DNA of 64,000 nt from Virgibacillus subterraneus (GCF_900110695.1 NZ_FOEH01000008.1:27314-91313); one strand, 5' to 3'. Shown: positions 51,078-60,120, numbered from the stretch's first letter. The notes: generated by a model from the sequence alone, not told the origin. Numbers and translations are program-made.

Positions 51078-52208
51078 ATGTCACAAACAATGACAACAAA
51101 AGAACTAGCAAAGAAAGTTGTTAATCATGAGGAAACGTTAATTTTAGACGTTCGTAATACAGATGAATTTGATGACTGGAAAATTGAAGGCGGAAAAGTA
51201 GAAGTAATAAATGAACCGTATTTTAATTTGTTAGACGGTTTAGATCCTGTTGCTGACAAACTTAATAAGGATCAGGAGATTATCGTTGTCTGTGCAAAAG
51301 GCGGATCATCACAGATGATAGCTGAGATGATGGAAGAAGAAGGTTTCACCAATGTGTATGATCTTGAAGGTGGAATGAAAGCATGGAGCGAGCATTTAGA
51401 ACCAGTTAAAATTGCTGACTTAAAAGATGGTGGAAGTCTTTATCAATTTGTCCGTCTAGGTAAAGGGTGCTTATCGTACTTTATTGAATCCAATGGTGAA
51501 GCAGCAATTGTGGATTCAAACCGAATGATTAATAATTATGAAAAATTTGCGGATGAAGAGGGTGTGCAGATTAAACACCTAATTGATACTCACTTACACG
51601 CCGATCATATTTCTGGTGGTCGTGAGTTAGCAGAAAAAATGGATGGAACTTATCACCTGCCTCCAAAAGATGCGGAGGAAGTTACATTTGACTATGCTGC
51701 ACTTGAAGAAGGTAATGATATAGTCGTTGGAAATACAACCGTTAAAGTACAACCAGTTTATTCGCCTGGACACACGCTTGGAAGTACTTCTCTCATTATA
51801 GACGATAAGTACTTGTTAACAGGAGATATTCTATTTGTGAAATCAATTGGTCGACCTGACTTAGCAGGAAAAGCAGAAGATTGGGTAGGAGATCTTCGAA
51901 ATACGCTTTATAGCCGTTACAAAGAGCTTTCTGATGATTTAATTGTGTTACCTGCACACTACTCATTTGCAGAAGAACTAGGGGATGACGGTAGTGTATC
52001 AGCTCGTTTGGGAAATCTTTATCAGTATAATGAAGGTTTACAAGTAGAGGATGAGAATGAATTTAGAAAAATGGTGACGGAAAACCTTCCGCCACAGCCA
52101 AACGCTTATGAAGATATTCGTAAAACAAATATGGGTAAAATAACACCTGAAAACGAAAAACAAAGAGAAATGGAAATTGGACCAAACCGTTGTGCGGTTC
52201 AAGGATAA
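51078..52208 (+). CDS. Rhodanese-persulfide dioxygenase fusion (CstB-like)
   Basis: 376 residues. Rhodanese domain at 1-108 with Cys72 (VVCAKGGSS), then a metallo-beta-lactamase domain. Its iron ligands are visible: His172-x-His174 and Asp176-His177 ([11 protein letters not shown]), His232 (SPGHTLGS), Asp250 (LTGDILF) and His294 (LPAHYSF). It should oxidise protein or low-molecular-weight persulfide to sulfite or thiosulfate. In S. aureus CstB the dioxygenase precedes the rhodanese; here the order is reversed. AGGAGGGG ribosome site. Confidence 0.9.
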   Translation: MSQTMTTKELAKKVVNHEETLILDVRNTDEFDDWKIEGGKVEVINEPYFNLLDGLDPVADKLNKDQEIIVVCAKGGSSQMIAEMMEEEGFTNVYDLEGGMKAWSEHLEPVKIADLKDGGSLYQFVRLGKGCLSYFIESNGEAAIVDSNRMINNYEKFADEEGVQIKHLIDTHLHADHISGGRELAEKMDGTYHLPPKDAEEVTFDYAALEEGNDIVVGNTTVKVQPVYSPGHTLGSTSLIIDDKYLLTGDILFVKSIGRPDLAGKAEDWVGDLRNTLYSRYKELSDDLIVLPAHYSFAEELGDDGSVSARLGNLYQYNEGLQVEDENEFRKMVTENLPPQPNAYEDIRKTNMGKITPENEKQREMEIGPNRCAVQG

Positions 52209-52228
52209 TTAAAAAGGAGGAAATAATA

Positions 52229-52456
52229 ATGGAATCAGCAAAATTTTTAGATGCAAAAGGAATGGCATGTCCAATGCCGATTGTGAAGACAAAAAAAGCA
52301 ATAAAGGATATTAATACAGGTGAAGTTTTAGAGGTTCATGCAACTGATAAAGGAGCTAAAAGCGACTTAACTGCATGGGCAAAATCTGGTGGCCATGAAT
52401 TACTAAAAGATACAGAAGAAGACGATGTACTCAAATTTTGGATTAAAAAAGGATAA
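52229..52456 (+). CDS. TusA-family sulfur carrier
   Basis: 75 residues from ATG 52229 (AAAAGGAGG upstream; a longer frame from 52190 overlaps the previous gene). Cys13 in GMACPMPIVKTKKAI is the sulfur-carrying residue. It is very similar to the TusA half of the fusion at 50064, suggesting duplication. Confidence 0.92.
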   Translation: MESAKFLDAKGMACPMPIVKTKKAIKDINTGEVLEVHATDKGAKSDLTAWAKSGGHELLKDTEEDDVLKFWIKKG

Positions 52457-52457
52457 A

Positions 52458-52481
52458 GGAGACCCATTACCATGGGTCCCC
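52458..52481 (+). other. Intra-operon hairpin
   Basis: GGAGACCCA / TGGGTCCCC between tusA and the exporter gene, followed by TCTTATT. Possibly an attenuator or an RNA-processing signal. Confidence 0.45.
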
Positions 52482-52501
52482 TCTTATTAGGGGGATAAAG
52501 T

Positions 52502-53287
52502 ATGGAATACAGTATTATATTTTTAGTAACAATCTTTCTTATTGGGTTTGTCGGTTCTTTCGTTTCAGGTATGGTTGGAATCGGTGGATCCATCATTAAA
52601 TATCCTATGCTATTATATATCCCAGCAATGATAGGTCTAACTACATTTACTGCTCATGAAGTCGCTGGTATAAGTGCCGTTCAGGTTCTATTTGCCACGA
52701 TCGGTGGTGTTTGGGCATACCGTAAAGGTGGCTATTTAAATAAAAAGTTGATTATTTACATGGGAATCAGTATTTTAATTGGTAGCTTTATTGGTGGGTA
52801 TGGATCCCAATTCATGACAGATGCGGGTATTAATCTAGTTTATGGCTTATTAGCGACAATTGCTGCTATTATGATGTTTGTGCCGAAAAAAGGACTTGAT
52901 GATATACCATTTGATCAAGTTACGTTTAACAAATGGTTAGCAGCATCTCTGGCATTGATCGTAGGAGTAGGAGCAGGTATTGTCGGTGCAGCAGGTGCAT
53001 TTATCCTAGTTCCGATTATGCTGATCATCCTAAAAATACCAACTAGGATGACGATTGCGACATCATTAGCAATTACATTTATCTCTTCAATTGGTTCGAC
53101 AACAGGTAAATTGCTGACTGGTCAGGTTTTATTTATACCAGCTATTATTATGATCGTAGCAAGCCTAATAGCATCACCACTTGGAGCGAAATTCGGACAA
53201 AAAGTAAATACAAAAATTCTACAATGGACTTTAGCTATTCTCATTTTAGGAACAGCTATAAAAATCTGGTTAGATATTTTTAGTTAA
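52502..53287 (+). CDS. TauE/SafE sulfite-exporter family protein
   Basis: 261 residues, about eight hydrophobic helices. The N-terminal [19 protein letters not shown] and mid-protein [19 protein letters not shown] repeats are the TauE signatures. It likely exports sulfite or thiosulfate made by the dioxygenase upstream. GGGGGATAAAGT ribosome site; last or penultimate gene of the operon. Confidence 0.9.
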   Translation: MEYSIIFLVTIFLIGFVGSFVSGMVGIGGSIIKYPMLLYIPAMIGLTTFTAHEVAGISAVQVLFATIGGVWAYRKGGYLNKKLIIYMGISILIGSFIGGYGSQFMTDAGINLVYGLLATIAAIMMFVPKKGLDDIPFDQVTFNKWLAASLALIVGVGAGIVGAAGAFILVPIMLIILKIPTRMTIATSLAITFISSIGSTTGKLLTGQVLFIPAIIMIVASLIASPLGAKFGQKVNTKILQWTLAILILGTAIKIWLDIFS

Positions 53288-53288
53288 T

Positions 53289-53368
53289 GGCAGTTTTCTG
53301 CAAAATTGTTGCTTTTTCCAAGCAATTAAAACTAATAAGTAGTAGCAACAAACCTGCAGAAAACAGCC
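53289..53368. repeat. Long imperfect hairpin after the exporter gene
   Basis: GGCAGTTTTCTGCAAAATTG on the left and CAAACCTGCAGAAAACAGCC on the right pair over about 24 of 28 positions, with a loop of about 24 bases. It begins just after the TauE stop. Confidence 0.6.
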
Positions 53369-53392
53369 TTAATAAAAAAGTTTTGTTAATAG

Positions 53393-53424
53393 AAAACCAA
53401 TCTCTCATGATTGGTTTTCATTTT
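53393..53424 (+). terminator. Terminator between exporter and membrane rhodanese genes
   Basis: AAAACCAATC / GATTGGTTTT stem then CATTTT. Confidence 0.75.
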
Positions 53425-53439
53425 AGGGGGAATTGTCGT

Positions 53440-53805
53440 ATGGAAATGATTATTCAATGGATAATAATTATTGGTGCAGCCTGGTTTATATTGAGTCGTT
53501 TTATGCCTGCTAAGGGTATTTCAAATATCACGACGCAAGAAGCAAAAAATAAATTCAGCGAAAAAAATGGTGCGCAGTTTATTGATGTGAGAACACCAGG
53601 TGAATACAAAGCGAATCATCGAAAGCCTTTCAAGAACATTCCATTATCCGAACTGGCAAACAAATCAGCGGATTTAGATAAAAGCAAAGAAGTAGTTGTG
53701 ATTTGCCAAAGTGGAATGAGAAGTATGAAGGCGTCTAAAATTCTAAAGAAAAAGGGATTTGAGAAAGTGAATAATGTAAAAGGTGGCATGGGGGCCTGGG
53801 TATAG
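53440..53805 (+). CDS. Membrane-anchored rhodanese
   Basis: 121 residues from ATG 53440 (TTAGGGGG upstream; the longer frame from 53287 crosses a terminator). N-terminal helix (MIIQWIIIIGAAWFILSRF) then a complete rhodanese domain with catalytic Cys89 in VVICQSGMRSMKASK. It resembles the Cys-less 48254 protein in layout but is active-site competent. Confidence 0.88.
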   Translation: MEMIIQWIIIIGAAWFILSRFMPAKGISNITTQEAKNKFSEKNGAQFIDVRTPGEYKANHRKPFKNIPLSELANKSADLDKSKEVVVICQSGMRSMKASKILKKKGFEKVNNVKGGMGAWV

Positions 53806-53866
53806 AAAGAACGGCAAATGGCAAATCAATTCACATTTCATGAGGTAGTAACCGACTTAAGGGCAA

Positions 53867-54023
53867 AAAAGTCGATATTCCTGGCGGCTAAGATACCCGT
53901 CTGATTGCAGCGTGCCAGCCACCATCTGCTTTGAAAAAGGCAGAGCATAAATACGTTAGTGCATTTGGTTTCGAAGCAGAGGATATGGTTGGTGGAAATG
54001 AACTATTGGGAAAGTCAGCTTAA
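53867..54023 (+). pseudogene. Coding-like remnant, unknown family
   Basis: After a stop codon near 53890 the frame reads DTRLIAACQPPSALKKAEHK then YVSAFGFEAEDMVGGNELLG to a TAA at 54021. No start codon or ribosome site fits. It may be debris of a sulfur-carrier or rhodanese-type gene, but this is weak. Confidence 0.3.
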
Positions 54024-54060
54024 ATAAAATTAACGAGCTATTTAAAAGGAGATGACTATT

Positions 54061-54444
54061 ATGTTTCATTATACAGTTGAAACAACCAAATCATTAGAGG
54101 AAGCTATCCAATCACTTGAACAAAGCTTGAAGGAAGAAAAATTCGGAGTGCTCTGGCAATTTGATGTTAAAGACACATTGCAGAAAAAGGGGTTTGAATT
54201 TAATCAGCCTTTTCAAGTTCTAGAGGTTTGTAATCCAGAAGAAGCGCAACGAGTGTTATCACAAAATCAGCTGGTAGGTTATTTTTTGCCATGTAAAATT
54301 GTCGTTTATGAAGATGCTGGAATGACGAAAATTGGTATGCCAAAGCCAACTGCATTAATCCAAATGGTTGAAGATGAGTCCCTTAATGAAATAGCCCGTG
54401 ATATCGAAAATAGAATGATATCAAGTATTGACAAAAGCATTTAA
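54061..54444 (+). CDS. DUF302-domain protein
   Basis: 127 residues from ATG 54061 (AAAGGAG at good distance; ATG 54052 overlaps the site). DUF302 fold: YTVETTKSLEEAIQSLEQSL, FGVLWQFDVKDTLQKKG, QVLEVCNPEEAQRVL and GYFLPCKIVVYED. DUF302 proteins commonly accompany rhodaneses and sulfur-metabolism genes. Two Cys (about 60 and 81) could act in sulfur or redox chemistry. Confidence 0.87.
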   Translation: MFHYTVETTKSLEEAIQSLEQSLKEEKFGVLWQFDVKDTLQKKGFEFNQPFQVLEVCNPEEAQRVLSQNQLVGYFLPCKIVVYEDAGMTKIGMPKPTALIQMVEDESLNEIARDIENRMISSIDKSI

Positions 54445-54468
54445 CATTATTAACAGAAAACATCAATT

Positions 54469-54515
54469 AGAACGATAGAGGTTGAATCCCAAAACCTTTG
54501 TCGTTCTATTTTATT
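54469..54515 (+). terminator. Terminator of the DUF302 gene
   Basis: AGAACGATAGAGGTT / AACCTTTGTCGTTCT then ATTTTATT. Confidence 0.75.
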
Positions 54516-54603
54516 ATCATCCACGTTTCAAGTCCCATTATCGCAAGTTAATTTTACTCTTTTCAATTTTGTAATCTGACACCTTATTTATAAGCAAGTG
54601 ATC

Positions 54604-54658
54604 TTGACAAGAAATAAAAAACATTATAATATGTATGTTAGTAATTACTAACATACAT
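54604..54658 (+). promoter_or_regulatory. Promoter and perfect 28-bp palindromic operator of the RND/TetR operon
   Basis: TTGACA at 54604 and TAATAT/TATAAT near 54625-54632. A flawless palindrome of 28 bases covers 54631-54658, each half ATGTATGTTAGTAA. It overlaps the -10/start region and is the obvious binding site for the TetR protein encoded at 57233. Confidence 0.82.
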
Positions 54659-54681
54659 TAAATGATTATAGGGGAGATCTT

Positions 54682-55824
54682 GTGAAACCTTTAAATATTT
54701 TAGTAAGTTTATTGCGGAAATACCCAATAAAGTTAATTCTTATATCCATCATTATTATTTTTTTATTTTTATTGGGTATTCAAAATGTTTATATGTCAAC
54801 AGGTAATGACACGTTAGTGGATAGTAAAACAACTTTATATCAAGAGAATCAAATGCTTGAGGAAGAATTCGGTGGAGAGTCGATCGTCGTTGTTTATGAA
54901 TCTGAAACTCCGTTAACTCCAGTTAATTTGGCGCATATGAAGGAATTGGAAGATGAGTTAATAACGAATAAGTATATATATAGCCTAATCAGCCCTGTAA
55001 CGCTTGTTGAGCAGCTTTCTGAACAACAGTCTGAGAAGTATAAAGATGGTATTTCAAAAACAATCGATGGATTGGATCAAGTAGGAACAAAGCTTTTGGA
55101 GGTGGGGAATAGGTTGGGACGGTTCCCCCAAGATAATGACCAAGCAATTGCTCAGTCAAAAGGGAATCAGAAGAAACAAGGTACGAGTTTAAATGAATTT
55201 GGCAAAGTCCTTACAGGTATGGACAAAAAACTTGAATCTTTTAGCAAAAACATATCTTACATTTATAATTATTCGGACACGATGGATGCGACATTGCCTA
55301 AAAAACAAGAAACTTTAAATAAGATGATATATGATGACGGAAATCTCCGTCCAATGTTTAATGAAGTTGTAATCGATGATAAATACATGCTAATGATCGT
55401 TAAATTTGGTGGAAAAGCGGATGATAGTGTAAAAAGTGAGGTCATCGATACAATTAATTCCTATTTGGATTCTCATGAACGTGCTTCCCTAAAAACAATG
55501 GTCTCTGGCAAACCAGTTCTTGATGCAGCAATTCGTTCCTCGATGAAGGATAGCATGCAAAAAATGATGATGCTCTCGATAATTTTAATGGTTATTGTAC
55601 TATTTTTTGTGTTTAAAGTTAGGTGGCGTTTACTGCCTTTAGGGATTATTTTAATTGCAGTTATAGGTTCAGTCGGTTTGATGGGGTGGCTGTCTATTCC
55701 AATTACAATGGTATCTATGGCTGTTTTTCCAATTTTAATCGGACTTGGTATCGACTATGCAATTCAGTTCCAAAACCGATATTCTGAGGAAATGCGATTC
55801 GAGAAAGGGGATTACGATGAGTAA
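54682..55824 (+). CDS. MMPL/RND-family exporter, N-terminal half
   Basis: 380 residues: TM1 (about 15-35), a large extracytoplasmic domain (36-290), then TM2-TM4 (about 292-312, 317-336, 340-362) ending with the family motif GLGIDYAIQFQNRYSEEM. A complete MMPL/HAE3 pump has about 800 residues in one chain. Here the frame ends at TAA 55822 and the next frame continues the homology. GTG start with AGGGGAG upstream. It would export hydrophobic substrates or lipids. Confidence 0.82.
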   Translation: MKPLNILVSLLRKYPIKLILISIIIIFLFLLGIQNVYMSTGNDTLVDSKTTLYQENQMLEEEFGGESIVVVYESETPLTPVNLAHMKELEDELITNKYIYSLISPVTLVEQLSEQQSEKYKDGISKTIDGLDQVGTKLLEVGNRLGRFPQDNDQAIAQSKGNQKKQGTSLNEFGKVLTGMDKKLESFSKNISYIYNYSDTMDATLPKKQETLNKMIYDDGNLRPMFNEVVIDDKYMLMIVKFGGKADDSVKSEVIDTINSYLDSHERASLKTMVSGKPVLDAAIRSSMKDSMQKMMMLSIILMVIVLFFVFKVRWRLLPLGIILIAVIGSVGLMGWLSIPITMVSMAVFPILIGLGIDYAIQFQNRYSEEMRFEKGDYDE

Positions 55825-57226
55825 CAATACTAAACAAGAAAAAGCGATCCACAGCTTGAAACAGAGTGTTAAAAAAATGCTCCCAGCTGTATTTACTGCG
55901 TTAGTCGCTACTGCATTAGGATTTTTAGCATTGTATACTTCTCCGGTTCCTATGGTTCAAGACTTTGGAAAAATGTTAACAGTAGGGATGATTGTTAGTT
56001 TTTTGTTAAGTGTATTTTTATTAATTCCGATACTTTTTACACGTGATTATTTTTTTCCAACAAAACAGGTGAGAAAGAAACATAAGCAGAAAACGAAAAA
56101 ATTATCTATAATAGAGAGAGTTTTCGAAATTTGGACCAAAAAACTTTTAGCGTTACGATGGATTATCATTGTACTAGCTTTTATGACGGCAGCCTTTGGG
56201 ATATGGGTTGATCTGGATGCTGGTGTGGAAACTGACGTTGAAACCTTCATGCCACAGGATACCCAAGAGTTAAAGGACATACATTCTCTAAGAGATATCA
56301 TGGGGGCAACTGATCAGGTCTCAATTGTTTATCAGGGTGATTACGTAATCACTGATGAGGAAATCATTTGGGTGGATAATATGACCAGTTCTATAAAAAC
56401 CGAATTTCCGAATGTAGTGGTGAGTACTCGATCCATTACAAGTGTTGTCAAGCAAATGAATAATGGTCAACTAGTTCAAGGAGAGGAATTTAAAGATGAA
56501 TTAGCAGATATTTCTAAAGATCAGCTTAAATTGTTTCTCAATGATGATTGGACGAAGGGTGTTATTACAGTTGAAATAAAGCATTTGGAAACAGGACAGC
56601 TTCAAACATTTATTTCTGAATTAGAACGTTATTTGGAAAAAAATGAAACAGCAGGTGTTGAACAAATAATCACTGGGAAGTCAGTGTTGGACGTAGCAAT
56701 GATTGAAGGATTAACAACGGGAAGGTATCAAATGACTTTATTAGGCATGGGGCTTGTGTTTTTAGGGTTGTTAATGGTTTATCGGCAACCCGTAAAAGCG
56801 TTTATACCCCTACTTCCAATAATTTTAATTGTTGGTTGGTCAGGGTTGGCGATGTATTTATTAAACATAGATTATACACCATTAACCTCTACTTTAGGTG
56901 CGCTAATCATAGGAATAGGAACAGAATTTACCGTGCTAATTATGGAAAGGTATTATGAGGAAAGAGAAAGTGGAAAAAATAGCAAAACTGCAATTGGAAT
57001 TGCAAATAAGAAAATAGGTAAGGGAATTATTGCATCAGCATTTACAACGATTGGTGGATTTAGTTCATTGCTTGCATCTGATTTTGTTATTTTAAATAAT
57101 TTTGGTTTGATGACGTTAATTAATATATCCCTTGCATTGATTTCAACAATCTTTGTGATGCCCTCTATCTTGATTGTTTTAGATCGTTTTGTGAAAATAA
57201 AGTATATACGGATGAACGAGGGGTGA
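55817..57226 (+). CDS. MMPL/RND-family exporter, C-terminal half
   Basis: 469 residues from ATG 55817, with AGAAAGGGG seven bases upstream; the ATGAGTAA overlap couples it to the preceding stop. It starts where the first half ends: SVKKMLPAVFTALVATALGF (TM5), TM6, TM7, the second external domain, then TM8-TM12 with GIGTEFTVLIMERYYEER, the second-repeat counterpart of GIDYAIQF. The joined length (about 849) equals a normal pump, so this is either a frameshift or a genuinely two-chain pump. Confidence 0.82.
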   Translation: MSNNTKQEKAIHSLKQSVKKMLPAVFTALVATALGFLALYTSPVPMVQDFGKMLTVGMIVSFLLSVFLLIPILFTRDYFFPTKQVRKKHKQKTKKLSIIERVFEIWTKKLLALRWIIIVLAFMTAAFGIWVDLDAGVETDVETFMPQDTQELKDIHSLRDIMGATDQVSIVYQGDYVITDEEIIWVDNMTSSIKTEFPNVVVSTRSITSVVKQMNNGQLVQGEEFKDELADISKDQLKLFLNDDWTKGVITVEIKHLETGQLQTFISELERYLEKNETAGVEQIITGKSVLDVAMIEGLTTGRYQMTLLGMGLVFLGLLMVYRQPVKAFIPLLPIILIVGWSGLAMYLLNIDYTPLTSTLGALIIGIGTEFTVLIMERYYEERESGKNSKTAIGIANKKIGKGIIASAFTTIGGFSSLLASDFVILNNFGLMTLINISLALISTIFVMPSILIVLDRFVKIKYIRMNEG

Positions 57227-57232
57227 ATTATA

Positions 57233-57787
57233 TTGCGTGATAAAACAGAACAGATACTGAAAGCGGCCGGTACTGTCTTTATAAAAAAAGGACTGCAAGC
57301 CACCACACAGGAAATCGCAAATGAGGCAAATGTAGCTGAAGTAACGTTATATCGAAAGTTTTCCACCAAACAGAATTTATTTATTACGGTCATTAAAAAT
57401 GTATTGGAGAAGCAGTTTGGTTCACACGTTATGGAACTTGCGAAAAAAAATGATACAGAAGCATTTCTAACAAGTGTAATAGAAAATAGGCTTGAGGTGT
57501 TGTCAAAAAATACTGATTTGGTAAAAATGCTTATTTCGGAAAGCCTACGAGGAAATTTACCTGAGGAAATCAATCTTCCGACGATTATTTTCACCAGTTT
57601 AAAAAAAGGTTTGGATCATCATTTTGAAGGAGAGAATGTTGACACTGATTTTTGCACAAGACAGCTTGGAGGCGTGTTTTTGAGCTATGTGGCTCTACCG
57701 AATGATGGTGACTTTTATAAGTTAACTGAAGAAAAGAAGCATACCATTGCTAAAAAGCATGCGCAATCCATTCTTGCTAGTATATAA
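57233..57787 (+). CDS. TetR/AcrR-family regulator of the RND pump
   Basis: 184 residues: N-terminal HTH (ILKAAGTVFIKKGLQATTQE, IANEANVAEVTLYRKFSTKQNLF), then a ligand-binding domain. TTG start with GAGGGG upstream, six bases after the pump stop, so it is in the same operon. It should repress the operon by binding the palindrome at 54631. Confidence 0.9.
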   Translation: MRDKTEQILKAAGTVFIKKGLQATTQEIANEANVAEVTLYRKFSTKQNLFITVIKNVLEKQFGSHVMELAKKNDTEAFLTSVIENRLEVLSKNTDLVKMLISESLRGNLPEEINLPTIIFTSLKKGLDHHFEGENVDTDFCTRQLGGVFLSYVALPNDGDFYKLTEEKKHTIAKKHAQSILASI

Positions 57788-57917
57788 GTATGTATGGAAA
57801 TGAATTAGTTTGAGAGGTTACGATAATATACCACCATCAATAAAATAGAATGTTGGAGAAGAGTATTATCGAAATGCTGTGAGCACGTTGGGGTAAAGCT
57901 GGAATATAAGTGAATTA

Positions 57918-57960
57918 AATATTAAGAGACGCATGAATAATTAATGCGTCTCTTAATATT
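57918..57960. terminator. 17-bp perfect hairpin between tetR and symporter genes
   Basis: AATATTAAGAGACGCAT pairs perfectly with 57944-57960. It serves the convergent tetR and dicarboxylate symporter genes. Confidence 0.8.
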
Positions 57961-57962
57961 AA

Positions 57963-59195
57963 TTAGCTAGCTGCTGTGCGTGAATCAAAATCCTGATCAG
58001 CCTCATTTTCGGATTTTCCGATAATAAAAGCTCCTGCTGCGTCTCCTGTGATATTTGTTGCGGTCCGGAACATATCCATGAAACGATCGACTCCGGCAAT
58101 TAGTGCAATAGCTTCCAGAGGTAAGTTTACTGCAGTTAGGACAAGCACAAGCATAACTAAGCCAGCTCCAGGTACTCCGGCTGTACCAATTGAACCAAGT
58201 GTTGCAATTAGAACTACCATTAACATTTGTCCAATGGATAATTCAACTCCAAATGCTTGTGCTGTGAACAGTGTTGCAACACTCAAATAAAGTGATGTAC
58301 CATCCATATTAATCGTTGCACCTAACGGTAATATGAAACTTGATATCTTTTTTGAAACGCCTAAATTGTCTTCGGTACATTTTATTGTGACAGGTAATGT
58401 ACCTGAACTGCTTTGTGTACTGAATGCTACCAGACTGGCTGGTGCAATTCCTTTAAAAAACTGTATTGGATTCATTTTTCCAAGCGTTTTAACAGCAACG
58501 GAATACGTAACCAGTGCATGTACGATACAGGCGATTGCCACAACTGAAATTAACTTAATTAATGGAAGCAAAACTGATAGACCGTACTCCCCAATAATCG
58601 GTGCTAACAAGCCGAAGATACCAATAGGAATGAGTTTCATGATAACCCAGGTAATTTTGTACATTACTTCTGCAAGTCCATCAAAGAAATGATACACTGG
58701 ATCTGCTTTCTTCCCTACCATTGTTATCCCGACACCTAAGAAAAGTGAAAAGAAAATGATCTGCAAAATATTCCCGCTTGATAAACTGGCAAGTGGATTA
58801 GTTGGTATAATGTTGAGCAATATGTCCGTAATGCTGCCTGTTTCAGTTGCTTCAGGAATTTCTCCGGCATTGGAGATGTCAACTCCTGTTCCCGGGGAAA
58901 ACAACAAACCGGCAAATAAGCCGATGGTAACTGCTACGAGTGTTGTACCCAAATAGTATCCGATTGTTTTTCCACCGATTCGTCCAAGTGTTTTCATATT
59001 ACCAGTGCTAGCGACACCTACAATAAGGGAAGATGCAACTAAAGGAACGATAATAAATTGAATAAGACGTAAAAACAGATCCCCTAACGGCTGAACAATC
59101 TTAATATCGGGCCCAAAAATAACCCCCGCAAGTATAGCAGCTACAAAAGCAATTAGAATTTGCGGCAGTAACCCTATTTTTTCGGTTTTTGCCAT
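57963..59195 (-). CDS. Dicarboxylate/glutamate:cation symporter (DAACS family)
   Basis: 410 residues of the GltP/DctA fold. Helical hairpin HP1 carries AFSTQSSSGTLPVT; TM7 has ATINMDGTSLYL; HP2 has GTAGVPGAGLVML; TM8 has DRFMDMFRTATNITGDA. It imports glutamate, aspartate or C4-dicarboxylates with Na+ or H+. RBS AAGGAGG upstream. Glutamate/aspartate uptake would supply the neighbouring ectoine pathway; this is contextual. Confidence 0.92.
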   Translation of the reverse strand: MAKTEKIGLLPQILIAFVAAILAGVIFGPDIKIVQPLGDLFLRLIQFIIVPLVASSLIVGVASTGNMKTLGRIGGKTIGYYLGTTLVAVTIGLFAGLLFSPGTGVDISNAGEIPEATETGSITDILLNIIPTNPLASLSSGNILQIIFFSLFLGVGITMVGKKADPVYHFFDGLAEVMYKITWVIMKLIPIGIFGLLAPIIGEYGLSVLLPLIKLISVVAIACIVHALVTYSVAVKTLGKMNPIQFFKGIAPASLVAFSTQSSSGTLPVTIKCTEDNLGVSKKISSFILPLGATINMDGTSLYLSVATLFTAQAFGVELSIGQMLMVVLIATLGSIGTAGVPGAGLVMLVLVLTAVNLPLEAIALIAGVDRFMDMFRTATNITGDAAGAFIIGKSENEADQDFDSRTAAS

Positions 59196-59500
59196 GAATA
59201 AATACCTCCTTCATTAAATTGGCAATGATTTGTTGCGAATAAGATTATATAAACAACCCTATAAATTCATATTTAATAAATATGATAAATCTATTGAGTT
59301 AATACGTTAATATGATTGGAAAGTTGTTCTAAGTATGTGCATTTTTTTGTGTTAACAGTTACATAATTTGGTATTTTACACCAGATTCTTTAAAATTTGG
59401 TTTATTCTTTAATAATTTATAGCTACTATTAGTTCATGGCAACTAAATGGTGTACATCGTTGTAAATAACATTTAAACAGGCTAAATAGCGGTTAAATCG
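59196..59500. other. Divergent intergenic region symporter / ectA
   Basis: AT-rich, no ORF, no strong hairpin. It separates the divergent symporter and ectoine promoters. Confidence 0.4.
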
Positions 59501-59502
59501 TT

Positions 59503-59530
59503 TTGATATTTTCGGTCGTTTCAATATAAG
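59503..59530 (+). promoter_or_regulatory. Probable ectABC promoter
   Basis: TTGATA (59503) and TATAAG (59525), 16-base spacer, about 20 bases before the ectA start. No clear sigma-B site was seen. Confidence 0.55.
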
Positions 59531-59550
59531 CTATTATAGTAAGTAAATTT

Positions 59551-60120
59551 TTGGGAGGTGAGAGCATCAATAAAGGCGGAACTAGTGAAATATCAATACC
59601 AAATGACATAAAAACAGAATTTCATTTTCGTAAGCCTGATAAAAATGATGGAGCGGCAGTTTGGGAACTGATTAAAGATACTGGGGTTCTTGATCTTAAT
59701 TCTTCTTACAGCTATCTGATGTGGTGTGAACTATTTTCTGAAACATCAATTGTGGCTGACAGAGAAGGAGAAACGGTTGGTTTTATTTCCGGATTTATTC
59801 ATCCGGATAGTCCGGACACACTGTTTATTTGGCAGGTTGCTGTAAATGAATCCGAGCGTGGCAGAGGTTTAGGAACGAAGATGTTGTATCAATTACTAAA
59901 TCGTACATTTTGTGAAGAAGTTTCCTATGTTGAAGCAACAGTCTCCCCATCAAATACGCCATCTCAGCATTTATTTAAGGGTCTTGCGATGAAACTTGAA
60001 ACGAATTGTTTAATAAATGATTATTTTTCAGCTGACGACTTTCCTCGGGAAGGTCATGAAGATGAGTTATTGTTTAAGATTGGACCAATTAAAGAAGAAA
60101 ATAAAATTATAAAAGGATGA
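59551..60120 (+). CDS. ectA: Diaminobutyrate acetyltransferase
   Basis: 189 residues. GNAT-type Ect[41 protein letters not shown] and [15 protein letters not shown] (acetyl-CoA loop) are diagnostic. It acetylates L-2,4-diaminobutyrate, the second step of ectoine synthesis. The start is odd: TTG 59551 overlaps the only ribosome site (GGGAGGTGAG). The codon at the right spacing is ATC (residue 6), and no ATG occurs early. Four bases separate it from ectB. Confidence 0.93.
   Translation: MGGESINKGGTSEISIPNDIKTEFHFRKPDKNDGAAVWELIKDTGVLDLNSSYSYLMWCELFSETSIVADREGETVGFISGFIHPDSPDTLFIWQVAVNESERGRGLGTKMLYQLLNRTFCEEVSYVEATVSPSNTPSQHLFKGLAMKLETNCLINDYFSADDFPREGHEDELLFKIGPIKEENKIIKG

Noticed and set aside
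53287..53439. N-terminal extension of the membrane rhodanese
   Set aside because: It spans a long hairpin and a terminator, and lacks a ribosome site.
55745..55816. Upstream extension of the second pump ORF
   Set aside because: It overlaps the coding frame of the first half without homology; the ATG at 55817 has the ribosome site.
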